Positions 29,429 through 39,657 of a stretch of DNA of 64,000 nt are shown here, one piece after another. A program made the translations under genes and the position numbers. This DNA comes from Sulfurospirillum barnesii SES-3 (lineage in GTDB: Bacteria; Campylobacterota; Campylobacteria; Campylobacterales; Sulfurospirillaceae): NCBI RefSeq assembly GCF_000265295.1, contig NC_018002.1, positions 620,001-684,000 on the forward strand. Direction: 5' to 3'. Numbering within the stretch: position 1 is the first letter of the stretch; each line of letters starts with the position of its first letter. The notes beneath the pieces are model-generated. The model was given only the letters and a program-made list of their open reading frames with translations. It was not told the DNA's origin and made no database searches.

Positions 29429-29940
29429 TTTTTTTTCTCTTTTTGTTGCATAATTATATAGACAATAAACGCAAAAACACCTAAGGTAATCGAGGTGAAA
29501 AGCAAGGAAAATGTTTTGACAACCACGTATCCTACAATGAGAATAGAGAGCATCGTGGGTACTTCATTGTACGCTCTAAAAAATTTTCCACTGCGTTCAC
29601 ATTCATCTTTTTCAAGTTGAACTCGAAAATATTCCAGTGAAAAAGAGTACGCCGTTAAAAGAGCTACAACGGCAATTTTAGCATGAAGCCATGTTCCTGT
29701 CTCTAATAAAACAGGGTTGATAATCAGCATGGCAGCCCCACTAAGCAGAGTCGCCCAAAATGCAGGTAAACCAATGTATTTGTAAATTTTATACTCTTGA
29801 ATTTTGACCACTTCAACAAACTCACTTTTATGCGAATGTTCTACGTGGTAGACAAAAAGCCGTGGTAAATAAAAAAGCATTGCCATCCACGACATAAACG
29901 ACATCACATGAAAGGTTAATATCCAGCTGTAATATTCCAT
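29425..29940 (-). CDS. hemJ: HemJ-type protoporphyrinogen IX oxidase
   Basis: A 171-residue protein with four to five membrane helices. The conserved N-terminal His lies in TFHVMSFMSWMAMLFYLPRLFVYH-like context (His 10), and the later RAYNEVPTMLSI motif is typical of HemJ/UPF0093. HemJ catalyses the penultimate step of heme synthesis when HemG and HemY are absent. It has a slightly longer C-terminal helix than usual. It is transcribed toward the flavoprotein gene with a 4-base overlap of stop codons, and a TATAAT box lies upstream at 29977-29982. Confidence 0.85.
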   Translation of the reverse strand: MEYYSWILTFHVMSFMSWMAMLFYLPRLFVYHVEHSHKSEFVEVVKIQEYKIYKYIGLPAFWATLLSGAAMLIINPVLLETGTWLHAKIAVVALLTAYSFSLEYFRVQLEKDECERSGKFFRAYNEVPTMLSILIVGYVVVKTFSLLFTSITLGVFAFIVYIIMQQKEKKN

Positions 29941-29976
29941 TGTTCTTCCTTAAAATCATAACAAGTTACGGCGCAT

Positions 29977-29982
29977 ATTATA
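29977..29982 (-). promoter_or_regulatory. Putative -10 box for hemJ
   Basis: TATAAT on the minus strand 37 bases before the hemJ start; AAGGAAG lies close to the start codon. Confidence 0.5.
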
Positions 29983-30064
29983 ACAATTCTATGAGTCATT
30001 TTAGAGACTTTATTGAATATTTTTTTAATTTGGTCAAGTTTTTTTTATCAAAAAAGAGGGTGTG

Positions 30065-30076
30065 TTTACATGTAAA
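30065..30076. repeat. TTTACATGTAAA between hemJ and the chemoreceptor gene
   Basis: A full palindrome copy in the 173-base gap at 29941-30113. The gap otherwise holds only the hemJ promoter and the chemoreceptor terminator. Confidence 0.85.
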
Positions 30077-30090
30077 AAGCCAAGGGGTAA

Positions 30091-30111
30091 AAGAGGCTGT
30101 AAAAGCCTCTT
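30091..30111 (-). terminator. Terminator of the chemoreceptor gene
   Basis: AAGAGGCT and AGCCTCTT form an 8-bp stem with a 5-base loop directly after the chemoreceptor stop, with T runs on both sides; it can work in both directions. Confidence 0.75.
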
Positions 30112-30113
30112 TT

Positions 30114-32084
30114 TTAGGTTCTAAATTCGAAAAGTTTGAGGTTAAGGTTCTCTGTCATTTTACTAAGATGCTCTGCTGCACCTGCTATTTCTTCAACACT
30201 GCGGGCATTTTGGCGAGAGAGCTCATTGACTTTTGAGACATCATTAATCATGGCTTCAATATCTTTAGCCGTTTTAAGATAATTTTCAATGGTTAAATCC
30301 GAATCTTGCGTCGCTCTATCCATAATGGTAAACATATCTTTAATTTTGATTTCAACATTGCCAGCGGTACTAGCAAGCGCTTCAATACGCTTAGAGTTTT
30401 TACTCATTTGATCAGAGCTATCAACAATGGATTGAACAATGACATTAATGGTAGCATTAATTTGTGCCAAGCTGCTTTGGGTGCGTTCAGCGAGTTTTCG
30501 TACTTCATCGGCAACAACAGCAAATCCCCTACCATGTTCGCCCGCACGTGCCGCTTCAATCGCAGCATTGAGTGCTAAAAGATTGGTTTGGTCTGCAATT
30601 TCACTGATCACGGTTAAGACACTTTGCACTTGCTCCGCATCGTTGGAGAGTTGCTGAATTTTAGCAGCTAACTCTATTTCAAGTGCGGCGCTATTTTGAA
30701 TTTCAGTGGTGAGTGTTAAAATGGTCGTGTTGGCTTCTTGGAGGTAATGGTTCGCCTCAACTAAGCCCTCTTTGCTCTTTTGCGCTTCACGCATACTTTC
30801 GTGCATATCGGTTTTTAGTTTTTCCCCTTGCTCGGTTGCTTGGGTGACAATACGAACGGAAGTTTCAACGGCTTGGCCAACACCCAAAGACGTGCTTGAA
30901 AGCTCATGAGAGATAGAAGAGTTCTCTGTAGAAATAGATTTGGCATCAACAATGACAAGGCGTACTTTTTCAATAAAATGATTAATCTGTTGACTGGCTT
31001 GTGCAATTTCATCATTGCCTACACTGATCAGTTTTCGTGTGAGATCCCCATCCCCACTGGAGAGTTCTCGTGCTTTTTCAATGAGATTATTTAATGGGGC
31101 AGTGATGATTTTATGAATGGCGATCCAAATGACTAAAAGCATAAAAAGGGTCATAAAAATTGCCACTAAAATCAGGCGGTTGCGAAGGGTGTCATTGGCT
31201 TCTTTAAAATCATCAGGATAAGCTTTAGCGACCAAAACCCAATTCCATTTATCAAAGGAATGAAAACTCGCAATGATCTCTTTTGAACCCTCATAGACAT
31301 GAAATAAACCATTTTTTTGCTCTAACATTTTTTGATCCAAATCCGCACTGATCTTTTTGCCATCTAGGGTAGGGTGGATATCGTAATTTTGGCTTTTGGT
31401 ATTCATGGCATAAAAATAACCGTGTTCTCCAATTTTCATGGCATGAATCTCTTTTTCAAGCGTTTTTAAACCCTCGGTAAAGTCATAGCCCAAAAACAAA
31501 ATACCAACTACTGCCCCTTTTTCAATCAGAGGCTCATAAACCGTCACATAATCTCTTCCAAATAAGCGGGCATTTCCCACGTATTGTTTTTGGCTCATAA
31601 TTGGCTCGTAAGCAGGACTTGCTTTTCCCAAAAACGTTCCTATCGCACGGCTACCGTCTTCTTTTTTCAAAGAGGTTGAAACCCGAATAAAATCATCACC
31701 TTTTTTCACAAAAATAGTTGCAACAGCACCTGTTAGTTTTGTAAAGGCATCCAGTTCCGTAAAATGATTGTTAAGAATTGTTCCTTGTGAAAGAATCAAA
31801 GGGGTATCAATGCCGCTCACACTGGCACTTTGTGTGCTATCTAGGTGCATGGATGGAAAGTGTGATTTTAAAACCGCAAAGAGCTTGAGACTGGACTCTT
31901 CGAGTGAAGTATTGTAAATGTGTGCTGTTTTTTCAAGTGCTTCAAGTCGAGCGGTGACTTTTGCCTCTGTTTCGTTTGAAATATAGCCACTAAGGTAACT
32001 GCTAATGTAAAAAATAAACAATGCCATTGATACAAAGATAATAAATAGTTGTATCCCTGAGAGTTTTTTTGCCAATGAATTCAT
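30114..32084 (-). CDS. Methyl-accepting chemotaxis protein with periplasmic Cache-type sensor
   Basis: A 656-residue chemoreceptor. It has an N-terminal TM (residues about 11-33) and a periplasmic sensor of about 260 residues whose [18 protein letters not shown] pattern suggests a Cache_3-Cache_2 domain. A second TM near residue 310 leads to a HAMP domain and a cytoplasmic coiled coil whose hairpin tip is [20 protein letters not shown] followed by [19 protein letters not shown]. There is no CheR-tethering pentapeptide at the C-terminus. The ligand is unknown. AAGGAGAG precedes the ATG. Confidence 0.93.
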   Translation of the reverse strand: MNSLAKKLSGIQLFIIFVSMALFIFYISSYLSGYISNETEAKVTARLEALEKTAHIYNTSLEESSLKLFAVLKSHFPSMHLDSTQSASVSGIDTPLILSQGTILNNHFTELDAFTKLTGAVATIFVKKGDDFIRVSTSLKKEDGSRAIGTFLGKASPAYEPIMSQKQYVGNARLFGRDYVTVYEPLIEKGAVVGILFLGYDFTEGLKTLEKEIHAMKIGEHGYFYAMNTKSQNYDIHPTLDGKKISADLDQKMLEQKNGLFHVYEGSKEIIASFHSFDKWNWVLVAKAYPDDFKEANDTLRNRLILVAIFMTLFMLLVIWIAIHKIITAPLNNLIEKARELSSGDGDLTRKLISVGNDEIAQASQQINHFIEKVRLVIVDAKSISTENSSISHELSSTSLGVGQAVETSVRIVTQATEQGEKLKTDMHESMREAQKSKEGLVEANHYLQEANTTILTLTTEIQNSAALEIELAAKIQQLSNDAEQVQSVLTVISEIADQTNLLALNAAIEAARAGEHGRGFAVVADEVRKLAERTQSSLAQINATINVIVQSIVDSSDQMSKNSKRIEALASTAGNVEIKIKDMFTIMDRATQDSDLTIENYLKTAKDIEAMINDVSKVNELSRQNARSVEEIAGAAEHLSKMTENLNLKLFEFRT

Positions 32085-32167
32085 ACGCTTCTCTCCTTTG
32101 AAGATTCTAAATACTTAGAGTTTGCTATTCTACATTAATTTATCTTATAAATTTATGCTATGCTTAT

Positions 32168-32179
32168 TTTACATGTAAA
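32168..32179. repeat. TTTACATGTAAA in the chemoreceptor-dnaE divergent region
   Basis: A full palindrome copy in the 176-base region between two divergent genes (32085-32260), about 55 bases upstream of the likely dnaE -10 box. The only other signals I see there are TAGAAT-type boxes toward the chemoreceptor. Confidence 0.85.
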
Positions 32180-32232
32180 GAGTTCTTTACCTTTCTCATT
32201 CAGCTCTCAAAGCCTATTAAGTCCATTTTTGT

Positions 32233-32238
32233 TACAAT
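32233..32238 (+). promoter_or_regulatory. Putative -10 box for dnaE
   Basis: TACAAT 22 bases before the dnaE start codon; no good -35 is visible. Confidence 0.35.
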
Positions 32239-32260
32239 AAAACAAAAACAATATCGAGAA

Positions 32261-35200
32261 ATGATGAGCGAATTACACTACACCCATTTACATTTACATA
32301 CCGAATACTCCTTACTTGATGGCGCAAATAAGATTGGAAAATTAGCTAAAAAACTCAAATCCCAAGGCGTGAAATCCGTGGCGATTACTGACCATGGGAA
32401 TATGTTTGGAGCCCTTGATTTTTACAAGACGATGCGAAAAGAAGGCATTAAACCCATTATTGGCATAGAAGCCTATTTGCACAATCAAGACGATATTAGC
32501 GATAAAACAACCAAACAGCGCTTCCACGTTTGCTTGTTCGCCAAAAATGAGATTGGCTATAAAAACTTAATGTATCTCTCATCCATGAGTTACATTAAGG
32601 GGTTTTACTACTACCCACGTATCAGTAAGCAACTTTTAAGGGAGCATTCTGAGGGGCTTATTTGTTCGAGTGCATGTTTACAAGGTGAGGTCAATTGGCA
32701 TCTCAATCTTAATAACAAACGAAATGTTCAATTTGGAGCCAAAGGGTATGAGAGGGCTAAAGAGGTTGCTTTAGAGTACAAGGCAATTTTTGGGGATGAT
32801 TTTTATTTGGAAATTATGCGCCATGGTATTAATGATCAGATGTTTATTGATGATGACATTTTACGTATTGCCAAAGAGACAGGCATTAAAGTGATTGCAA
32901 CCAACGATACGCACTACTTAGAGCCTGATGATGCAGAAGCGCACGAGGCGTTTATGTGTATTGCAATGAACAAAGAGTTTGATGACCCTAATCGTCTGCG
33001 CCACTCCGTGCATGAGTTTTTTGTCAAATCCCCAGAGCAGATGGCAGCGCTTTTTGCAGATATTCCCGAAGTGCTTGAACATACCCAAGAAATTGTAGAG
33101 AAGTGTCATTTGGAGATTAAATTAGGCGATCCAACGCCTCCAAAATTTAAATTTACCACAGAGTATGCTGCTCGTGAGGGACTTACCTTTGAAAGCGATG
33201 ATGACTTTTTTGCACACAAATGCCGTGAGGGTTTAAAAGAGCGTTTAAAGTACGTTGATGAGAGTAAGCATGAAGAGTACAAAGCAAGGCTTGAGCGGGA
33301 GATTAGCGTTATTTGTAATATGAAATTTCCTGGTTATATGCTTATCGTTTGGGACTTTATTCGTGAGGCAAAAAGCAGAGGTGTGCCCGTAGGTCCAGGA
33401 AGAGGCTCAGCTGCTGGAAGTTTGGTGGCGTATTCGCTTTTTATTACCGACTTAGACCCAATGCCGTATAACTTACTTTTTGAGCGGTTTTTGAATCCTG
33501 AACGTATTAGTATGCCCGATATTGACGTGGACTTTTGTCAAAGTAGGCGTGGTGAGATTATTGATTATGTGGTGGAAAAATATGGGCGTTATAACGTGGC
33601 ACAAGTCATTACCTTTGGTAAGCTTTTGGCTAAAGGTGTTATTCGAGATGTCGCCCGTGTTTTAGCCATTCCTTATGCAGAAGCCGATGCTATGGCAAAA
33701 CTCATTCCTGATGAACTGGGCATTACTTTAAATGGTGTGGGTGTTGAGGGCGAAGAGGGGTACAAAGCAGGGGCGTATCAAAAAGAGCCAAAGCTTCGAG
33801 AACTTATTGAGCGAGATCCTAGAATGCAGCGGGTGTGGAAATTTGCGCTTGCACTTGAAGGACTCAATCGCAATTCGGGTATGCATGCGGCGGGTGTGGT
33901 AATCAGTGATGAGGAGTTGTGGCATAAAACCCCTTTGTATCAACCCTCAGGTGAAGAGCATCTGGTGACGCAGTATTCGCTTAACTATCTTGAAGATGTG
34001 GATTTGATTAAGTTCGACTTTTTGGGACTTAAGACACTTACGGTGATTGATAATGCACTTAAACTTATTAAAGCACGCTACAACCAAATCATTGATTTTA
34101 ACGCACTCGATTTGAACGATCCTAAAGTGTATGAACTCATCCAAAGTGGTGATACCATTGGACTCTTTCAGATAGAATCCAGCGGTATGCAATCGCTTAA
34201 TGAGCGTTTAAAACCCAATACCTTTGAAGACTTGATTGCGGTTTTAGCACTGTATCGTCCAGGTCCGATGGAATCAGGCATGTTGGATGATTTTATTGAT
34301 AGAAAGCACGGGCGTAAAGAGGTTACCTACTTTTTTGATGAGTTTACCAAACCCTTGCAACCCATTTTAGAGCCAACCTATGGGGTTATTGTTTACCAAG
34401 AACAGGTTATGCAAATTGTTCAAAGCATTGGTGGATTTAGTTTGGGTGAATCAGACTTGATTCGTCGTGCGATGGGTAAGAAAAAGATTGACTATATGAA
34501 ACAAAAAGCCGAAGAGTTTGCTGATGGTGCGGTCAAACAAGGCTTAGATAGAGCGCATGCGATTGAGCTTTTTGGTTTAATTGAGAAGTTTGCGGGCTAT
34601 GGTTTTAATAAATCACACTCTGCCGCTTACGCACTCATTACCTTTCAAACGGCGTACTTGAAATGCTACTATCCGCAAGAGTTTATGGCAGCGCTTTTGA
34701 CCTCAGAGCAAGATAACACTGATAAAATTGTTAAATACATTGATGAGGTGAAGCGTTTAGGCATTAAACTTTTACCTCCTTCCATTCAACACTCTCTTAT
34801 TGAATTTCGTGCTATTACAGACGCTCATGGGGACGAGGCCATTTTATTTGGTATGGGGGCGATTAAAGGTGTTGGCAATGCAGCCATTAGCAAAATTTTA
34901 GAAGCCAGAGCGGAAGCGCCATTTGCCGATATGAGCGATTTTATCTCACGCATTGATGGCTCAAAAGTCAATAAAAAAGTCTTAGAATCGCTCATTAAAT
35001 CGGGCAGTTTTGATGATTTTGGTTACACGAGGCGTTCTTTGTTAGAGAGTATAGATAATATTATTGAAGCCAGTGGAGAGTGCTCTCGGGCTAAAAAAAT
35101 GGCCGAGTATTCTCTTTTTGGCGATAGTGCGGAGATGACGACTGTTAATATTTCAATTGATAGCATTGCAGAATTTGATGGTAAAAGAATTTTAGAACTT

Positions 35201-35812
35201 GAAAAAGAGACCATTGGTTTTTATATTTCAGGTCACCCCTTAGATGCGTTTAGAGCCCAAATTGATGAGATGAGTTATACACTTTCCAGTGAAAAAGACC
35301 AAATTGAAGATGGTTCAAAAGCGCTGTTTATTGGAAAAGTAGAGAGTATTACGGAGAAAATAAGCAAAAAAGGGAATAAATTTGGCATTATCTCCTTAAT
35401 GGATTTTCATGGTTCTATGGAACTTACCGTATTTGAAAAACAGCTAGAAGCCCTTTCTAAAATGGATTTAGAAAAACCGCTTTGTTTTAAGGTAGATGTC
35501 TCCAATGATGGTCAAAATACCAAGATGCGTGTTATGAAGATTATGGAATTAGACGATGCTAAAAAAGAGAAGATTGAAACCAAAGTTATTGAAGTGCCAC
35601 TTGAGCCTAAAGTGCTTAAAATTGCCATTGGAGAAGATTCAACACCTTTAGAACTGCTCTATCAGTTGGTTAAAGAGCACAGAGGGCGAAGAGCCTTGCA
35701 TTTGATTATTACCTCAAAATTACAAAATGTTCTCATCGAAACGCATTTAGGGGTAGATGACAGTTTGGATGAGAAATTAGCAGAGCTAGATTGGGTTGAG
35801 GTTATTGCCTAA
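32261..35812 (+). CDS. dnaE: DNA polymerase III alpha subunit
   Basis: A 1183-residue replicative polymerase of the C family. The N-terminal PHP domain (THLHLHTEYSLLDGANK), the palm with catalytic aspartates in PDIDVDFCQSRRGEIIDYV (about residue 420), the PGRGSAAGSLVAYSL nucleotide-binding segment, the fingers, the helix-hairpin-helix motif (GMGAIKGVGNAAISKIL) and the C-terminal OB fold (about residues 1025-1100) are in the normal order. Length is typical. ATG 32261 and ATG 32264 are both possible. No copy of the repeated palindrome lies in its 3.5 kb, though one lies upstream. It ends 5 bases from the convergent flgS. Confidence 0.97.
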   Translation: MMSELHYTHLHLHTEYSLLDGANKIGKLAKKLKSQGVKSVAITDHGNMFGALDFYKTMRKEGIKPIIGIEAYLHNQDDISDKTTKQRFHVCLFAKNEIGYKNLMYLSSMSYIKGFYYYPRISKQLLREHSEGLICSSACLQGEVNWHLNLNNKRNVQFGAKGYERAKEVALEYKAIFGDDFYLEIMRHGINDQMFIDDDILRIAKETGIKVIATNDTHYLEPDDAEAHEAFMCIAMNKEFDDPNRLRHSVHEFFVKSPEQMAALFADIPEVLEHTQEIVEKCHLEIKLGDPTPPKFKFTTEYAAREGLTFESDDDFFAHKCREGLKERLKYVDESKHEEYKARLEREISVICNMKFPGYMLIVWDFIREAKSRGVPVGPGRGSAAGSLVAYSLFITDLDPMPYNLLFERFLNPERISMPDIDVDFCQSRRGEIIDYVVEKYGRYNVAQVITFGKLLAKGVIRDVARVLAIPYAEADAMAKLIPDELGITLNGVGVEGEEGYKAGAYQKEPKLRELIERDPRMQRVWKFALALEGLNRNSGMHAAGVVISDEELWHKTPLYQPSGEEHLVTQYSLNYLEDVDLIKFDFLGLKTLTVIDNALKLIKARYNQIIDFNALDLNDPKVYELIQSGDTIGLFQIESSGMQSLNERLKPNTFEDLIAVLALYRPGPMESGMLDDFIDRKHGRKEVTYFFDEFTKPLQPILEPTYGVIVYQEQVMQIVQSIGGFSLGESDLIRRAMGKKKIDYMKQKAEEFADGAVKQGLDRAHAIELFGLIEKFAGYGFNKSHSAAYALITFQTAYLKCYYPQEFMAALLTSEQDNTDKIVKYIDEVKRLGIKLLPPSIQHSLIEFRAITDAHGDEAILFGMGAIKGVGNAAISKILEARAEAPFADMSDFISRIDGSKVNKKVLESLIKSGSFDDFGYTRRSLLESIDNIIEASGECSRAKKMAEYSLFGDSAEMTTVNISIDSIAEFDGKRILELEKETIGFYISGHPLDAFRAQIDEMSYTLSSEKDQIEDGSKALFIGKVESITEKISKKGNKFGIISLMDFHGSMELTVFEKQLEALSKMDLEKPLCFKVDVSNDGQNTKMRVMKIMELDDAKKEKIETKVIEVPLEPKVLKIAIGEDSTPLELLYQLVKEHRGRRALHLIITSKLQNVLIETHLGVDDSLDEKLAELDWVEVIA

Positions 35813-35817
35813 AAGCA

Positions 35818-36837
35818 CTAACGGGGAAGTTTAATTTCAAATCCTTTAGGATTTTCCAGTAAAGAAATTTCTCCGCCATGGGCTTGGATAATCTGTAAAG
35901 AAAGCGCAAGCCCTAAGCCATTTCCCTTAGTTTTGGTGGTTTTAAAGGGTTCAAAAAGAATATTTTTATTTTCAATCGCTTTACCATCGTCTTTTACATG
36001 TAAAAGAATACTGTGGGGATGTTCGACGTAGGCAATGCTAACATTCCCTTCTTCATTATCGCTCTCTTCAATCGCATCAATCGCATTAAAAATGAAATTT
36101 TGCAATACCAAATTTAAAAGCTCAAAATCACCTTTCATCTCGATATGAGGAACGTTATAGGTAAAATGAATCTCTTTGGTGTATGAGTAGTGTAAAATAG
36201 CCTCTTCACACTCTTTAATGAAACGATCCATGTAAAATATCGAGGGGTTGATTTGTACATTTTTGGTAAAAAGAAGCGTTGCTTTAATAATACGCTCCAC
36301 CCGCCAAATCGCTTTTTTTATTTCGGTGACAATAGGTTTAATGGAAGGGTCAACCTTTTTTAAAAGCGTGGAAGCTAAAAGCGAGACAGAGCCTATAGGA
36401 TTTCTGATTTCATGAGAGAGATGCGCCGCAACTTGTCCCATAGAAACAAGGCGTTCTTGGCGTTTTCCCTCAGTAATATCTGTGGCAGTAATAATGCGTT
36501 TATCGCCTTGTTTAACACTTTTTAGCAGGTAAAAACATCCTTCGAACTCTACTTCTTTTGCCATTTCTTGATGGGGCAATGCCAGCAAAATAGCACCTAA
36601 CTTTTTTGCTTCTGTATTTTGTAAAAAAATAGCACCTTGCTCATCTAAAACCCACAGGGCATTAGGTTGTACTTCAATAATCTGACGAATAAAATCTTGC
36701 AAGGCGGTGTAGGATTCGTTCAGCTTTTTGTACTCATCTTCAATGACATAGGTTTGGTTGATAAGATCTTCAAGTCCTTGTTTAAAAAGCTCTTTTTCTT
36801 TGGCACTAAGGCTATTGAGTAAATTTTCATCAATCAT
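35818..36837 (-). CDS. flgS: Sensor histidine kinase FlgS (flagellar sigma-54 pathway)
   Basis: A 339-residue soluble histidine kinase without membrane segments. An N-terminal coiled-coil/PAS-like region (PNALWVLDEQGAIFLQN) precedes the HisKA motif VAAHLSHEIRNPIGSVSLLA (phospho-acceptor His) and an ATPase domain with FNAIDAIEE and GNGLGLALSLQII. This architecture and the neighbouring aminotransferase gene match FlgS of Campylobacter, the kinase that with FlgR activates sigma-54 flagellar genes. FlgR is not in this window. A TTTACATGTAAA at 35993 encodes Leu-Leu-His-Val-Lys in the ATPase domain. Only 30 bases separate it from the divergent next gene. Confidence 0.85.
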   Translation of the reverse strand: MIDENLLNSLSAKEKELFKQGLEDLINQTYVIEDEYKKLNESYTALQDFIRQIIEVQPNALWVLDEQGAIFLQNTEAKKLGAILLALPHQEMAKEVEFEGCFYLLKSVKQGDKRIITATDITEGKRQERLVSMGQVAAHLSHEIRNPIGSVSLLASTLLKKVDPSIKPIVTEIKKAIWRVERIIKATLLFTKNVQINPSIFYMDRFIKECEEAILHYSYTKEIHFTYNVPHIEMKGDFELLNLVLQNFIFNAIDAIEESDNEEGNVSIAYVEHPHSILLHVKDDGKAIENKNILFEPFKTTKTKGNGLGLALSLQIIQAHGGEISLLENPKGFEIKLPR

Positions 36838-36867
36838 TTTTGATTCCCATCATCTTTTTTGAGGTTT

Positions 36868-38173
36868 ATGAAGAGTATAATAGCCAAAAAAGTTTTGGAT
36901 AGTGCCGTGCAAGAGATACGTAAACATATTATCAAAGAGAAGGGGATTCTCTATTTTGATTATACTGCTTCAGGACAAGCGTATAAACCCATTGAAAAAA
37001 AGATGCAAGAGATTTTAAAAACCTATGCCAATACACACTCTGAAGTCTCCTCCAGTGCTGTAAAAACCAGTGCATACTATGCTAAGGCTAGGGAAGATTT
37101 AAAAAAAGCGCTAGGCATTGATGAGCGATTTTATCTTTTTCCTTGTGGAACAGGTGCCACAGGGGCGATTAAAAAATTTCAAGAATTGATGGGTATTTAT
37201 ATTCCTCCTCAAAGCCTCAAGCGTTTTACATGTAAACCTAAAAATTTACCTGTGGTTTTTGTGGGACCCTATGAGCATCACTCCAATGAGCTGAGTTTTC
37301 GAGAAGGATTGTGTGAGTTGATACGGGTTCCTTTGGATGAAGAGGAAAAGATTGATTTGACGTTTTTACAAACACAACTTGAGGTGCATAAAAACAGAGA
37401 AATTATTGCCTCTTTTTCAGTGGCTTCGAATGTAACGGGAATCATGAGTGATTATAAGGCATTGTATACCTTGGTTAAACTATGGAGGCATTGTTTCATT
37501 AGACTGTGCAGCGGCTTCTCCGTATGTAAACATTGATTGTAATTATTATGATGCACTTTTTTTATCGCCCCATAAACTCTTAGGTGGTGTAGGTTCATGT
37601 GGGCTGTTGGTAATGAGCAAAGCGTTATGCACACAGAGTCAACCAACCTTTGCAGGGGGAGGTACCGTTGCGTATGTCTCACGGGTATCGCATAATTTTT
37701 TAGAAGATATTGAACTGATTGAAGATGCGGGAACACCAGGTATTTTACAGTTTATTAAAGCTTCTTTAGCGTACAACCTTCGCAATGAAATTGGACTTGA
37801 GAAGATTCATGAGCGTGAAGAGATGCTTAAAAAATATTTTGGTTCACGTATTCGAGCCATAAAAGGTGTAAAGCTTTATTGTAAATATTCTCAGGATAAA
37901 CTGCCTATTTTTTCACTCAACTTCGATGGTATCAACCCTTATGTTATTTCGCAGTATCTCTCTGATCATTTTGGGATTCAGACCAGAGCAGGGTGTAGTT
38001 GTGCAGGACCGTATGGACATGATTTGTTAGAACTTGAAGATGGACAGAGTTTTAGTGAAAAACCAGGTTGGCTTCGCATTTCTATTCATTACACCCATAC
38101 AACTAAAGAGATTGATACCTTATTAAAAGGTATCGAACAAGCCCTTAAAGCCCTTTACAAACAGCCTTTGTGA
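36868..38173 (+). pseudogene. Class V aminotransferase / cysteine desulfurase-like gene with an internal frameshift
   Basis: Two overlapping frames together encode one PLP-dependent protein of about 434 residues. The first part (36868 to about 37480) contains YFDYTASGQAYKPIE and SNVTGIMSDYKALY. The second (from about 37481) continues YGGIVSLDCAAASPYVN, then SPHKLLGG with the PLP lysine, and TRAGCSCAGPYGH with the candidate catalytic Cys. The frames join at GTTAAACTATGG near 37477-37484: skipping one base restores homology. Left alone, the first frame adds an unrelated tail and stops at 37536. This may be a recent mutation, a sequence error or, less likely, programmed slippage. ATG 36868 is preceded by GAGG. 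A TTTACATGTAAA at 37225 encodes Phe-Thr-Cys-Lys. Confidence 0.8.
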
Positions 38174-38175
38174 TC

Positions 38176-38187
38176 TTTACATGTAAA
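38176..38187. repeat. TTTACATGTAAA between the aminotransferase-like gene and trkH
   Basis: A full copy 2 bases after the stop codon, in the 30-base gap between convergent genes. A TTTGGAAG/CTTCCAAA hairpin (38193-38220) follows and overlaps the trkH 3' end; the two may together limit read-through. Confidence 0.85.
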
Positions 38188-38203
38188 GAGTATTTGGAAG
38201 GGT

Positions 38204-39643
38204 TTAAAACTTCTTCCAAAAGCTTCTTCCTAGCATAATAAAGACGGTGTAACACTCGAGTCTTCCAATAATCATGGCAAAGGATAGAATGATTTTATCG
38301 TACCATGAAAAGAATGCGTAATTTTGAGAAGGGCCCGTTAGATTGAGTCCTGGACCAATATTTCCCACCATCGCAAGGGCTGTACTAAAAGAGGTTAAAA
38401 AGTCGAATCCTCTAGCATACAAATAGAGCATCAGCAAGAATGTGGTGAGAATAAACAGTGCAAAAAAACCAAAAATAGAGTTAATAATAGAACTTTTAAT
38501 TTGCTTTCCATCGACAAAAATAGAGGTAATGACATCAGGTTGAATGGTACGCTTAATCTCTAGGGCAATGTTTTTAAAGAAGAGAATGTAGCGAATCATT
38601 TTAATACCACCTGACGTTGAGCCTGTATTGGCACTCATCATCATCGCAAGTATGGCAATGACTAAGGCAAATTGTCCCCATTTTTCATAATCAAGTGAAG
38701 CAAATCCAGTCGTTGTGGCTAAGGTGGTCACTGTAAAAAAAGCGTGTTTAAGGGAATCATAAAAGGAGTCATCACTGCTTTGGGTATGAATTAGCGTTAA
38801 AATAAGCGACAAAAGAATAATCAAACCCACATACCATTTTGTTTCTTCCGTATTGTAACACTGACGATCCCCTTTAAAAAAACGAATATGTGCTAAGAAG
38901 TTGATACCTGAAATAATCATAAAAAAAGTCGTTGTCCAAATGACACCATCACTAAAAGCACCAATGGAGCTGTTCTTTGTAGAAAATCCTCCTGTAGAAA
39001 TGGTTGAAAATGCATGATTAAGCGCATCAAACCAATTCATACCAAAGAGCATTAAGAGCGCAAAATCAAGCAATGTAAATAAAATATACACAGCCCAAAT
39101 ACGATTGGCGGTATCTTTGATTTTGGGTGTAATCTTATCCATGGAAATTCCTGTGGACTCTGCTTTAAAGAGGCTAAGCGAGCCACTTGGATTAATCAAA
39201 GGTAAAAGCCCAACACCTAAAACGATAATCCCAATTCCCCCAATCCAATGCATAAGGCTTCTGTGAAAAAGAATGGACTTTGGTAAGATCTCAACATCCC
39301 TATACGCACTGGCCCCTGTGGTGGTAAATCCACTAATGGCCTCAAAAAATGCACCTGCAGGATCAATGCTTGTGTACAGTACCATAGGAATAGCCCCACC
39401 AATTCCCAGTAAAATCCAAATCACATTGACAGAGATAATGCTCTCTTTAATCCCTAAATGCATCTCATCGTTTTTGAGAATCAGATAAATGGCAAGGTTG
39501 ACGATGAAGAGAGAAAACATAGCAAGTAAATAGACAAAAACATCCTCATTGTAAAAAAAACCTACAATTGGGGGTAAAAGAAGAATGAAAAAAACAACCA
39601 ACCCAACGGCCGAAACAAATTTTAAAATACTTTTAAGACTCAT
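38204..39643 (-). CDS. trkH: Potassium uptake membrane protein TrkH
   Basis: A 479-residue K+ channel-like subunit with repeated membrane-pore-membrane units. Selectivity-filter glycines are visible in GFTTTGASAY, TISTGGFSTKN, TTLATTTGFAS and MVGNIGPGLN, and SANTGSTSGG gives the intramembrane gate region. It moves K+ (with H+ or Na+) under the control of a cytosolic RCK protein, here TrkA, which precedes it with a 14-base gap. At the equivalent place in C. jejuni I remember KtrB/KtrA, so the system type may differ between the lineages. Confidence 0.92.
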   Translation of the reverse strand: MSLKSILKFVSAVGLVVFFILLLPPIVGFFYNEDVFVYLLAMFSLFIVNLAIYLILKNDEMHLGIKESIISVNVIWILLGIGGAIPMVLYTSIDPAGAFFEAISGFTTTGASAYRDVEILPKSILFHRSLMHWIGGIGIIVLGVGLLPLINPSGSLSLFKAESTGISMDKITPKIKDTANRIWAVYILFTLLDFALLMLFGMNWFDALNHAFSTISTGGFSTKNSSIGAFSDGVIWTTTFFMIISGINFLAHIRFFKGDRQCYNTEETKWYVGLIILLSLILTLIHTQSSDDSFYDSLKHAFFTVTTLATTTGFASLDYEKWGQFALVIAILAMMMSANTGSTSGGIKMIRYILFFKNIALEIKRTIQPDVITSIFVDGKQIKSSIINSIFGFFALFILTTFLLMLYLYARGFDFLTSFSTALAMVGNIGPGLNLTGPSQNYAFFSWYDKIILSFAMIIGRLECYTVFIMLGRSFWKKF

Positions 39644-39657
39644 GGCGCTCTTTTAGT

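Noticed and set aside
4114-38187. Intergenic TTTACATGTAAA copies as a CRISPR array or insertion-sequence ends
   Set aside because: Copies are dispersed rather than regularly spaced, no spacers or cas genes are visible, and no target-site duplications or transposase accompany them.
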